Positions 1 through 4,454 of a stretch of DNA of 5,298 nucleotides are shown piece by piece; within the stretch, counting starts at the first letter, position 1, and the number at the start of each line of letters is the position of its first letter. The DNA is from Erysipelotrichaceae bacterium (GTDB taxonomy: Bacteria > Bacillota_I > Bacilli_A > Erysipelotrichales > Erysipelotrichaceae), in assembly GCA_017511325.1 (NCBI GenBank), contig JAFWKS010000356.1, positions 1 through 5,298 on the forward strand, written 5' to 3'. Below the pieces are notes generated by a model. That model made no database searches. It was not told the DNA's origin and was given only the letters and a program-made list of their open reading frames with translations. A program made the position numbers and the translations under genes.

Positions 1-468
1 AGGCATGATGTGGAGATTTACGAATATGCTCTGATCTGTCTTTTCGGTATACAGCATCGGATAAACCTCATCCGAATCCCATAGTTCCTGCATGTAATTT
101 TCTTCAGCTACGCTTAGACTATGAACATCTTCTATCACTTCGTTATCCTGATAATAGTAATGAAAGACAGTTTCAAATTCATACATCATCCACCATTCGA
201 TATCATGATACTTTTCGATTAACTGATAAAAGTATTCCAGATTAGGATACCAGCGGATCTCAAAGCCAATATCGATTCTGCCATCTTCTGTCTTGCTTAT
301 CGGGCATCCCCATCTAAAACCGATTCCAGTTGAAAGATAGATGTTTTCATCAACACCAAGAGCCTTGTTCATGCTTAAATATCCGTCGTAAATATCATGA
401 TCATATTCAATGATCTGCCTTGCGGTTTCTTCACTACAACGAATTCTGCAATCCTGATAGTTTGCCAT
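1..468 (-). CDS. Unrecognised acidic, aromatic-rich protein (3' end outside window)
   Basis: The minus-strand frame is open from an ATG at 468 to the window edge: 156 codons with no stop, so the protein is incomplete at its C-terminus. I do not recognise a family. The visible part is acidic and rich in aromatics, with a Trp/Tyr/His-dense stretch around residues 70-107 that includes IRWYP (71-75), EWWMM (91-95) and FHYYY (102-106). There is no signal peptide or clear membrane segment, so it is probably cytosolic. The start is supported because the only nearby upstream ATG (479) is followed one codon later by TAA, and an AGGA motif lies about 10 bases before 468. It begins 16 bases after the stop of the HIRAN gene on the same strand, so the two are very likely one transcript, and its ribosome binding site sits in that short gap. 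Every Trp codon is TGG, consistent with the standard code. The call of a real gene is fairly sure; the function is unknown. Confidence 0.8.
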   Translation of the reverse strand, partial: MANYQDCRIRCSEETARQIIEYDHDIYDGYLSMNKALGVDENIYLSTGIGFRWGCPISKTEDGRIDIGFEIRWYPNLEYFYQLIEKYHDIEWWMMYEFETVFHYYYQDNEVIEDVHSLSVAEENYMQELWDSDEVYPMLYTEKTDQSIFVNLHIMP

Positions 469-484
469 AATTATTCCATCCTAA

Positions 485-784
485 CTAAACTATTTCAGCA
501 ATCAAGCATCCTTCTTCTGGAAGAATAAACCTGACACAGCATCTTGCTTCGTCTTCAATCAAATCGTACACTCTACCGGCGCTAAAGGTTCCTCTTGCAA
601 CAGAACGCACCGAGTTAGCTACATAGCCGCATTTGTAATTATCTTTTGTGAATACAGCGATTGCTTCATCATCATAGGTATTCTTTTTGTCTTTCTTTAA
701 GACCAGGGCATCCCCTGTTTTGAGGAACATCTGGCTTTCAAAGTCATCGAGATGATTGATTGTGATATAGATCTTCTTATCCAT
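485..784 (-). CDS. Stand-alone HIRAN-domain protein, 99 aa
   Basis: Almost the whole protein is one HIRAN-like domain. In order it has a hydrophobic strand (ITINHL, 7-12), the TGDALVLKKD segment (23-32), the hallmark N-x-Y-D-x-x-AIAV (N35, Y37, D38, A41-V44) and a GYV (53-55). HIRAN domains are known from HLTF/Rad5-type proteins, where the domain binds single-stranded DNA ends, and they also occur alone in bacteria. A role in DNA binding or repair is therefore inferred, not shown. The start at 784 is chosen because it has an ideal Shine-Dalgarno (AAAGGAG, 8-base spacer) and a HIRAN-like beginning. The frame stays open back to an ATG at 940, but that extension of 52 residues is low-complexity, has no homology signal and would overlap the divergent gene. 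It ends in TAG, 16 bases before the start of the next minus-strand gene. Confidence 0.85.
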   Translation of the reverse strand: MDKKIYITINHLDDFESQMFLKTGDALVLKKDKKNTYDDEAIAVFTKDNYKCGYVANSVRSVARGTFSAGRVYDLIEDEARCCVRFILPEEGCLIAEIV

Positions 785-797
785 AGCAGGATCTCCT

Positions 798-831
798 TTG
801 TACACTTTCATTCTATGTTTTGCCTTGTACA
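798..831. promoter_or_regulatory. Two TTGTACA boxes upstream of the HIRAN gene
   Basis: TTGTACA occurs at 798-804 and 825-831 on the plus strand, 27 bases apart. The core TGTACA is palindromic, so it reads on both strands. The first copy abuts the HIRAN Shine-Dalgarno; a TAGAAT -10-like hexamer on the minus strand lies between the copies, with no good -35. A regulatory role is inferred from position only. Confidence 0.25.
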
Positions 832-866
832 AAAATTGTTCCTTATCCGAACATTTTCCACATTTG

Positions 867-895
867 TTGAAAGATTCGTATAAAAAATTGATAAA
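867..895 (+). promoter_or_regulatory. Probable sigma-70 promoter for the 939-1655 gene run
   Basis: TTGAAA at 867-872 (5 of 6 matches to the -35 consensus) is followed after exactly 17 bases by GATAAA at 890-895 (4 of 6 matches to the -10). This predicts a transcript starting near 902 and a leader of about 37 bases before the ATG at 939. It lies in the divergent gap between the HIRAN gene and the plus-strand run. In such AT-rich DNA chance matches are common. Confidence 0.4.
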
Positions 896-938
896 AAAAT
901 GAGAATTCCTGTTGTTACTTGTATGAAACAATTGGATC

Positions 939-1127
939 ATGAGAAGTTATATAGACAACAGTCCTTACGAATCCATTTTTCATGCGCTTTTAAAAGATGG
1001 ATATTCAGAACAAGAAGCTGAAGAGCTCATTTGTGCTGTGATCGAGGAACAGATCGGCTTCACAAATTATGCGGATCGGATTCATTCAATCCTTAAAGAA
1101 GCAGAAAATCCAGAAAACTGGAGCTAA
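939..1127 (+). CDS. Small acidic helical protein, 62 aa, unrecognised
   Basis: A 62-residue acidic protein with no family I can name. The sequence reads as helical: a segment around residues 9-20 (PYESIFHALLKD), a turn at G21-S23, a strongly helical stretch from about 24 to 38 (EQEAEELICAVIEEQ), and a last helix near 45-55. There are no membrane segments. The ATG at 939 is the only usable start, since the frame meets a TGA five codons upstream. Its ribosome binding site is weak (GGA four bases before the ATG). It is the first gene of a plus-strand run, with the next gene 37 bases on. Small helical proteins like this are common on Bacillota mobile elements, but no function can be assigned. Confidence 0.65.
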   Translation: MRSYIDNSPYESIFHALLKDGYSEQEAEELICAVIEEQIGFTNYADRIHSILKEAENPENWS

Positions 1128-1164
1128 TACTTTTCAAGTCAAAGGAGGTAGAAAAAGAAAATAT

Positions 1165-1353
1165 ATGACTGAGAAAGAAAAGAAAATGATCTGTGATTTA
1201 AGAAACACCGAAGAACTGGACGCAATTGAGATTGGTGAACTGATGCAAATGGCTACCACTTGCAAGGGTTCAGACAAGCTTGGAAATGTTCTGTTCGATG
1301 CGATTACAAAGTCGTTTACTCTTGGTTATATACGGGGGTCAAAGATGAAGTAA
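1165..1353 (+). CDS. Small hypothetical protein ending in a GYIRG-type tail, 62 aa
   Basis: A 62-residue, Lys/Glu-rich protein with a central EELDAIEIGELMQMA helix (about residues 13-27) and a C-terminal FDAITKSFTLGYIRGSK (about 45-61). Small proteins ending in a similar aromatic-GY-x-x-G tail are frequent in Clostridia phages and integrative elements; that is a resemblance from memory, not a family assignment. The frame is open back to an ATG at 1069, but that start would overlap the preceding gene by 59 bases and has no ribosome binding site. The ATG at 1165 follows a very strong AAAGGAGG at 1141-1148. The spacer of 16 bases is unusually long and no closer in-frame start exists, so either the spacing is truly atypical or the site has been altered. 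It probably shares a transcript with its neighbours. Confidence 0.65.
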   Translation: MTEKEKKMICDLRNTEELDAIEIGELMQMATTCKGSDKLGNVLFDAITKSFTLGYIRGSKMK

Positions 1354-1364
1354 AATAGTTGTTG

Positions 1365-1655
1365 ATGAAAAAGGGTGATGAAGTCTTTTATATCGAAACC
1401 AACAACTCTATCTGAAAAGCAACAGTTGTCTCAATCAGCGGTGATTTTGTAACTCTGAGATATGGGACTACTGATTCGCATTATATCAGCGGTGGCAAGC
1501 ATCACCTTGAGTCTAGCGGAGGGATCCGGCTTAGAAAATCCAAATTATTCTCTTCCAAAGAAGAAGCGGAAAAATGTATCAATGACAAAAAGGCGGCTGA
1601 ACAAAGAATAAAAGAGAATATAAAAATAGAGCGTATACTTCAGGAATTCAAATAG
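1365..1655 (+). pseudogene. Small conserved mobile-element protein interrupted by one in-frame TGA
   Basis: From the ATG at 1365 the frame runs 97 codons to a TAG at 1653-1655, broken only by a TGA at 1413-1415 (codon 17). On both sides it reads as one protein: VFYIETNNSI, then the stop, then KATVVSISGDFVTLRYG, an insert, GGIRLRKSKLFSSKEEAE and a charged tail. This resembles a small protein of Clostridia mobile elements with an N-terminal strand, an I-R-E-A-x-V-like segment, a GGxIRLRxSRLF motif and a T/S-K-E-E-A helix. In that pattern the interrupted position is usually Arg, so a single CGA-to-TGA change would explain the break. No ATG or other good start follows the TGA for many codons, so restart is unlikely. 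It starts 11 bases after the preceding stop and lacks a strong ribosome binding site. The family resemblance is from memory; the frame and stop are seen directly. Recoding or a sequencing error are alternatives. Confidence 0.65.
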
Positions 1656-1667
1656 GAATAATAGTAT

Positions 1668-1847
1668 ATGGCATTAAAAAATGTTTTACAAGACCAACAA
1701 TTCTGCCTAATACCATTCAATTTTGCTATAATGAATTCTGTTAAAAATAAAATGTTTTTCAATAAAAATGACGTTCTATTCGGCAGTTATTATATTCGGC
1801 TGTCTTTTTTTGTGTTCGATTCAGCAATTATCTTTGCAAAAATATAA
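1668..1847 (+). CDS. Possible 59-aa small ORF, hydrophobic (doubtful)
   Basis: An ATG at 1668, preceded by AGGA (1654-1657) at a 10-base spacing that overlaps the stop of the broken gene before it, opens a 59-codon frame ending in TAA at 1845-1847. The product would be rich in Phe, Asn and Ile, with a hydrophobic C-terminal half (about residues 36-58, containing IRLSFFVFDSAIIF) that could be a membrane segment. Against it, the same bases hold an extended -10 promoter and a terminator-like hairpin with a seven-T tract, and the Phe codons come largely from those T runs. A 59-codon open frame is not improbable in AT-rich DNA. No family is recognised. It is listed as a possibility only. Confidence 0.2.
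   Translation: MALKNVLQDQQFCLIPFNFAIMNSVKNKMFFNKNDVLFGSYYIRLSFFVFDSAIIFAKI
1725..1732 (+). promoter_or_regulatory. Extended -10 promoter (TGCTATAAT)
   Basis: TGC runs straight into a perfect TATAAT at 1727-1732, an extended -10 element. No good -35 is present; the 17-base position holds TGCCTA, but extended -10 promoters often lack one. Transcription would start near 1739. No strong gene start follows before the terminator-like hairpin at 1782-1811, so the product would be a short RNA of about 70 bases, unless the terminator is read through towards the gene at 2089. Confidence 0.5.
1777..1800 (+). repeat. Direct repeat of TATTCGGC, period 16
   Basis: TATTCGGC occurs at 1777-1784 and exactly again at 1793-1800. 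The same 8-mer forms each arm of the palindrome at 1980-1993. Four G/C bases in a very AT-rich region make the recurrence noticeable. The second half of this repeat is also part of the terminator-like hairpin. It may be a protein-binding half-site; this is inference. Confidence 0.5.
1782..1811 (+). terminator. Probable weak intrinsic terminator
   Basis: GGCAG (1782-1786) can pair with CTGTC (1800-1804) with one G-T wobble, and two further wobble pairs extend the stem around a 9-base loop. Seven T bases (1805-1811) follow at once. It would end transcripts from the 939-1655 run or a short RNA from the promoter at 1725-1732. The stem is weak but the T tract is good. Confidence 0.4.
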
Positions 1848-1865
1848 TATGTGTGATATTATATT
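1841..1865. repeat. Perfect inverted repeat, 10-bp arms, 5-base loop
   Basis: AATATAATAT (1841-1850) is followed by GTGTG and then its exact reverse complement ATATTATATT (1856-1865). The arms are pure A/T, so the hairpin is weak as RNA. The length and perfection suggest a protein site or a cruciform-prone element. No T tract follows, so it is not a terminator. Confidence 0.45.
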
Positions 1866-1948
1866 ATTGTAAACTGTTGATCAGCATTTACTGTGATTAT
1901 TAACTATTTTTTATATTGCTTTTTTGTTTTACAAATTGCCAAGTCTTC

Positions 1949-1978
1949 TTGACTGTAAATAATTTGGGCACATTTTAT
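1949..1978 (+). promoter_or_regulatory. Candidate promoter for the 59-aa gene at 2089
   Basis: TTGACT (1949-1954, 5 of 6 to the -35) is followed after 18 bases by TTTTAT (1973-1978, 4 of 6 to the -10). Transcription would begin near 1985, inside the palindrome at 1980-1993, and give a leader of about 100 bases before the ATG at 2089. Moderate match only. Confidence 0.35.
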
Positions 1979-1979
1979 G

Positions 1980-1993
1980 TATTCGGCCGAATA
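1980..1993. promoter_or_regulatory. 14-bp perfect palindrome TATTCGGCCGAATA, likely operator
   Basis: Every base of TATTCGGCCGAATA pairs in the reverse complement. It lies right after the candidate -10 (1973-1978) and over the predicted start of transcription, the classic place for a repressor site. Its half-site TATTCGGC is also found twice, 16 bases apart, at 1777-1800. The binding protein is unknown; possible partners are the product of the gene at 2089 or the XRE protein, but neither is shown. Confidence 0.55.
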
Positions 1994-2088
1994 TAAAGTT
2001 TCAGTAGAAAGTTTCGTTCGGGACAGTACTATTAGGCCACTAAACTTATTAATTATTGGATCAAATTATATACGTAGGAGGACTTAAC

Positions 2089-2268
2089 ATGACAATAAAT
2101 TTAAATGAAGAAGATATCAGAACACTAGCTGTTGCCTGCAGAGAACACGCAGCCGTTGTGAGGATCTGCAGAGAACTTGAGCTTAGCAACTATACAGACC
2201 AAAGCATTGACAGATTGGAGAATATATCAGAGCGACTACTTGATGCGTTGAATGCAGACAAAAAATAA
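2089..2268 (+). CDS. Small acidic helical protein, 59 aa, unrecognised
   Basis: A 59-residue protein that begins with a short polar strand (MTINLNEED) and is otherwise helical: residues about 10-26 (IRTLAVACREHAAVVRI), then 28-32 and a last amphipathic helix from about 38 to 56 (SIDRLENISERLLDALNAD). It has two Cys residues, no membrane segment and no family I recognise. The ATG at 2089 is chosen over an in-frame TTG at 2056 because a textbook AGGAGG (2076-2081) sits 7 bases ahead of it. It stands alone, with over 400 bases of regulatory sequence before it and about 620 bases without a clear gene after it. The long leader and the palindrome near the predicted transcript start suggest tight control. 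It may be an element-encoded regulator or accessory protein, but there is no direct evidence. Confidence 0.75.
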   Translation: MTINLNEEDIRTLAVACREHAAVVRICRELELSNYTDQSIDRLENISERLLDALNADKK

Positions 2269-2465
2269 GTAGTTGCTGCCCGGATCTGCTCCGAACGAAA
2301 CATCAGCTATTGCCGTGGCATATATGGGGCATCTCTGTCGAAGACATCATCAGATTCTTGAACAGGAAGAAATGCGGTAGCAATGATAGTGGAAAAGATG
2401 ATGTGCAATTTTCAAGTATTCCTCATGCCTTGCGAGGCTCGTTATTCTGCAAGTTTGTCTATAAA

Positions 2466-2512
2466 TAATTGAAAAAATGTAATTTATCGCAAAATATTAA
2501 TTGAAAAAATGT
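2466..2512 (+). repeat. Direct repeat of 15-mer TAATTGAAAAAATGT, period 32
   Basis: TAATTGAAAAAATGT occurs exactly at 2466-2480 and 2498-2512, 32 bases apart. Each copy contains a TTGAAA that could act as a -35, but no good -10 follows either copy at 16-18 bases. The first copy starts with the stop codon of the relic-like frame ending at 2468. Its function is unknown. Confidence 0.5.
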
Positions 2513-2522
2513 CAAATATTGA

Positions 2523-2666
2523 GAATACGAAATCAATAAAGCCTATGTATTTACAAATTATGATGTCAAAACAGACGGAAAGATGATATATCTGCCAATT
2601 TATATGAGCATGTTCATCCGTAACGATACCTCTTCCGGTTCTGGATCTCATAGTCTGAGTCAGTAG
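2523..2666 (+). pseudogene. Relic-like open frame, 47 codons, no start
   Basis: Directly after a TGA the frame stays open for 47 codons to a TAG at 2664-2666. It reads like ordinary protein (EYEINKAYVFTNYD, then KMIYLPIYMSMFIRND, then a Ser/Gly-rich end), but it lacks an ATG and ribosome binding site at its 5' end. It may be the 3' remnant of a truncated gene. I do not recognise the family, and a chance open frame remains possible. Confidence 0.25.
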
Positions 2667-2692
2667 CCTAAGGCTAAAGCACTTGGGCTTTA
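2664..2692. repeat. Two adjacent small hairpins
   Basis: TAGCC, a 3-base loop and GGCTA (2664-2676) are followed at once by TAAAGC, a 6-base loop and GCTTTA (2675-2692); the two share two bases. The first begins with the stop codon of the relic-like frame. No T tract follows, so these are not typical terminators. They could be a recombination or protein site. Confidence 0.3.
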
Positions 2693-2733
2693 ACACCAAC
2701 CGAAAAAGCAATCTCAGGATGAATCAGGAATAT

Positions 2734-2749
2734 CACAACATCAGTTGTG
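2734..2749. repeat. Small perfect hairpin CACAAC/GTTGTG
   Basis: CACAAC (2734-2739) and GTTGTG (2744-2749) are perfect inverted arms around the 4-base loop ATCA. No T tract follows immediately. Its role is unknown. Confidence 0.3.
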
Positions 2750-2811
2750 CGGAGTGTTGATTTGTTTGGTCCACTTAAAATATTTTTGTGAAAATGTAAA
2801 AGAATCATGAA

Positions 2812-2882
2812 AGTGGCAGAAAGATATCATAAAAAAATAAAAAAGTGGCATTTTTAAACATAAAAAAGTTAAAATAGTGGCA
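2812..2882 (+). promoter_or_regulatory. Three AGTGGCA boxes at exact 32-bp period before the ATPase gene
   Basis: AGTGGCA occurs at 2812-2818, 2844-2850 and 2876-2882, with both steps exactly 32 bases. The second and third copies share a longer match, TAAAA(A/T)AGTGGCA. A 32-base step is close to three turns of DNA, so the boxes face the same side. The last copy ends 12 bases before the ATPase start codon and lies just past the candidate -10. The spacers are almost pure A/T. This is the arrangement expected of an iterated operator for a cooperating DNA-binding protein, possibly for autoregulation; the ligand is not known. Confidence 0.6.
2846..2875 (+). promoter_or_regulatory. Candidate ATPase promoter inside the AGTGGCA array
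   Basis: TAAAAT (2870-2875, 5 of 6 to the -10) lies right before the third AGTGGCA box. The matching -35 position with an 18-base spacer is TGGCAT (2846-2851), part of the second box and a poor -35, so an activator or an atypical -35 may be involved. Transcription would begin near 2882, giving a very short leader. Confidence 0.3.
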
Positions 2883-2894
2883 TAGAGGTATTTT

Positions 2895-4241
2895 ATGAAG
2901 AGAAAGATCTATGATGATTTATTGAAATGGAAATCAGCAAAGAAGAAAAAGTGTCTTTTTATTCAGGGAGCAAGACAGGTAGGAAAAACATATATCATTG
3001 ATGAATTTGCGGCTGAAAACTATCCAGCAGACAAGATCATTAAAATGGATTTCATCATCAGCAAGGACATGAGCCAGTTCTTTGAAGGGGATCTGTCTCC
3101 GGAAGCAATCATGCGAAGAGTATCCAGCGATATCCGCTTCCGGAACGTCAATTTCAAGGATAATCCTGGCAATCCATACTTCATTTTTCTTGACGAATGC
3201 CAGGAATGTGAAAACGCCATTATTGCTCTGAAGGCTTTTTCTATGCAAAGCGGTTTATATCATGTGGTTGCCAGTGGTTCATTGCTCGGTGTTGCGTTGA
3301 AAAGAGACTTCTCCGGATCCTATCCGGTTGGATATGTTCAGCATCTTTCCATGTATCCAATGGACTTTGAAGAATTCCTTTGGGCCTTTGGATTTAACTC
3401 TGATTTCATAGAAAATATATTGCGGTCTGATTCTGTGACCGCCTCTACTCATGAAATTTTAGCTGATCTGTTTAGAAAATACATCGTGATCGGGGGCATG
3501 CCGGAAGCGGTCAGAACTTTTGTTGATACACATAATTATGACGATGTCTACTCAGTACAGAGTGATCTTAAGACCGGCTACATCCAAGATATTCGTAAAT
3601 ATGGTGATACAGAGCCAATGAAGATCAAGATCCAGAAATGTTTTGAATCGATACCGACTCATTTGAAAGAACAAAACAAGAAATTCATGTATCGAAGGGT
3701 CGAAAAAAACGGCAGATCAAGAATGTTCAATGATGCACTGGATTGGCTGTATGATGCCGGACTTGTGATTTATTGCGACAATTTAAAAACGATTCAAAAA
3801 CCGCTCTCTTCATATATCGAAGAGGAAGACTTTAAACTGTTTCTGCTGGACACCGGTATTCTTATGAGTATGTTTCCCTCAGAGAAACGCTATAACGTTT
3901 TAAGCGGAAGCGAAGATATTGATATCGGGGGAATTTATGAAAACGCTGTCGCCTGCGTTATTGCCAATGCAAGGAAAAATAATAATACTACCTATCTGAA
4001 TATGGAGCAGCAGTTGGATCTTGATTTCGTGATAGAGATAAAGGATATACTAACAATTATCGAAGTCAAGTCAGGAGAAAACCTGAAGTCTGCTTCACTG
4101 AAGAAATATCTGAAGATGAATCCAAATTTTGGCGGAAAAGTAATCAAGCTTTCAAACAAACTCGCAAGCAACGAAGAAAAAGTCCAGAATAAGACCTTCT
4201 ACAGATTTGCTTTGGAGATGCAGCATACAAACAAAGAGTAG
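2895..4241 (+). CDS. AAA_14/DUF4143-family ATPase, 448 aa
   Basis: This is a complete member of the widespread bacterial and archaeal AAA_14 plus DUF4143 ATPases, which are usually about 400-450 residues. The N-terminal half is a P-loop ATPase: Walker A GARQVGKT (25-32, with K31 and T32), Walker B YFIFLDE (95-101, with D100 and E101) and a sensor-like ASGSLLG (126-132). The family's IGGMPEAV motif is at 199-206. The C-terminal half is DUF4143, ending in a PD-(D/E)xK-like pattern: LDLDFVIE with D377, then IIEVKSG with E390 and K392. In the family this fold resembles nucleases, though activity is generally unproven. All key residues are intact. The start has AGAGG (2884-2888) with a 6-base spacer. 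The gene stands alone behind the AGTGGCA array, between stretches of degraded sequence. Cellular role is unknown; proposals for the family include mobile-element or defence functions. It has no signal peptide and should be cytosolic. Confidence 0.93.
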   Translation: MKRKIYDDLLKWKSAKKKKCLFIQGARQVGKTYIIDEFAAENYPADKIIKMDFIISKDMSQFFEGDLSPEAIMRRVSSDIRFRNVNFKDNPGNPYFIFLDECQECENAIIALKAFSMQSGLYHVVASGSLLGVALKRDFSGSYPVGYVQHLSMYPMDFEEFLWAFGFNSDFIENILRSDSVTASTHEILADLFRKYIVIGGMPEAVRTFVDTHNYDDVYSVQSDLKTGYIQDIRKYGDTEPMKIKIQKCFESIPTHLKEQNKKFMYRRVEKNGRSRMFNDALDWLYDAGLVIYCDNLKTIQKPLSSYIEEEDFKLFLLDTGILMSMFPSEKRYNVLSGSEDIDIGGIYENAVACVIANARKNNNTTYLNMEQQLDLDFVIEIKDILTIIEVKSGENLKSASLKKYLKMNPNFGGKVIKLSNKLASNEEKVQNKTFYRFALEMQHTNKE

Positions 4242-4264
4242 TTATGGTCTTATTTTGTTTCTAA

Positions 4265-4414
4265 AACCTGCTGATTTGTTGCGGGGATACAGAAACGGGG
4301 GAAGAGCAGACTAGGTGCAATATCTACACTAAAATGGTCTTCCCGACAGAAATAAAGAACTACAACGAGAGAATGCTGAACCAAGCCGCATCAAGAGAAA
4401 ACAGCATACACTAA
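4265..4414 (+). pseudogene. Relic-like open frame in the gap after the ATPase, 49 codons
   Basis: After a TAA at 4262-4264 one frame is open for 49 codons to TAA at 4412-4414. It reads like a protein fragment (GDTETGEEQT, then YTKMVFPTEIKNYNERML, then NQAASRENSIH), with normal use of charged residues. The only ATG with any length is at 4334 (26 codons), and it has no ribosome binding site. I do not recognise the family. It could be a remnant of a gene disrupted around the ATPase, or a chance frame. Confidence 0.3.
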
Positions 4415-4428
4415 AGAAAGCTCAAAAG

Positions 4429-4449
4429 TATAATATGTTTGGTATTATA
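4429..4449. promoter_or_regulatory. Inverted repeat TATAATA/TATTATA, probable XRE operator
   Basis: TATAATA (4429-4435) and its exact reverse complement TATTATA (4443-4449) flank a 7-base centre, TGTTTGG. Each arm contains a -10-like hexamer (TATAAT, TATTAT), and the repeat ends 5 bases before the ATG of the XRE gene. XRE-family repressors commonly bind such repeats over their own promoter, so autoregulation is a reasonable inference. A/T-only arms could also arise by chance. Confidence 0.5.
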
Positions 4450-4454
4450 GAGAT

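Larger units (their letters stand above)
2269..2894. other. 626-bp interval without a convincing gene; repeats, hairpins and relic-like frames
   Basis: No frame here has both a start with a ribosome binding site and a credible length. A plus-strand frame is open from about 2244 to a TAA at 2466-2468 and reads like degraded coding sequence in its second half (SVEDIIRFLNRKK, then a polar stretch, then LRGSLFCKFVYK), but it has no good start and overlaps the end of the previous gene. Another frame is open at 2523-2666. The rest holds a 15-bp direct repeat (2466-2512), small hairpins (2664-2692, 2734-2749) and the AGTGGCA array (2812-2882). No terminator with a T tract follows the gene ending at 2268; only a 4-bp CGGA/TCCG stem is near. 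Confidence 0.5.

Noticed and set aside
901..930. TTGTT/AACAA inverted repeat ahead of the 62-aa gene
   Set aside because: The arms are only 5 bases with a 10-base centre, which is expected by chance in AT-rich DNA.
1365..1655. Alternative genetic code with TGA read as Trp
   Set aside because: All recognised genes encode Trp with TGG (for example in the ATPase at residues 12, 163 and 284), and no other gene contains an in-frame TGA. The family pattern suggests Arg at the interrupted position.
1811..1835. TTCGATTC resembling a tRNA T-loop
   Set aside because: The flanking bases do not form the 5-bp T stem, and no acceptor or anticodon arm is present.
2056..2088. Upstream TTG start for the 59-aa gene
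   Set aside because: It would place the AGGAGG site inside the coding sequence. The ATG at 2089 has ideal spacing.
2484..2711. Minus-strand 75-codon frame
   Set aside because: It lacks a ribosome binding site, reads as low-complexity hydrophobic sequence and runs across the direct repeat and hairpins. It is probably a chance frame.
2812..2882. CRISPR-like array from the 32-bp periodic AGTGGCA
   Set aside because: The shared unit is only 7 bases (13 with one mismatch in two copies), the intervening sequence is A/T-rich filler and there are no cas genes.
2934..3248. Minus-strand frames inside the ATPase gene
   Set aside because: They are antisense shadows of a gene with intact Walker motifs and normal codon use.
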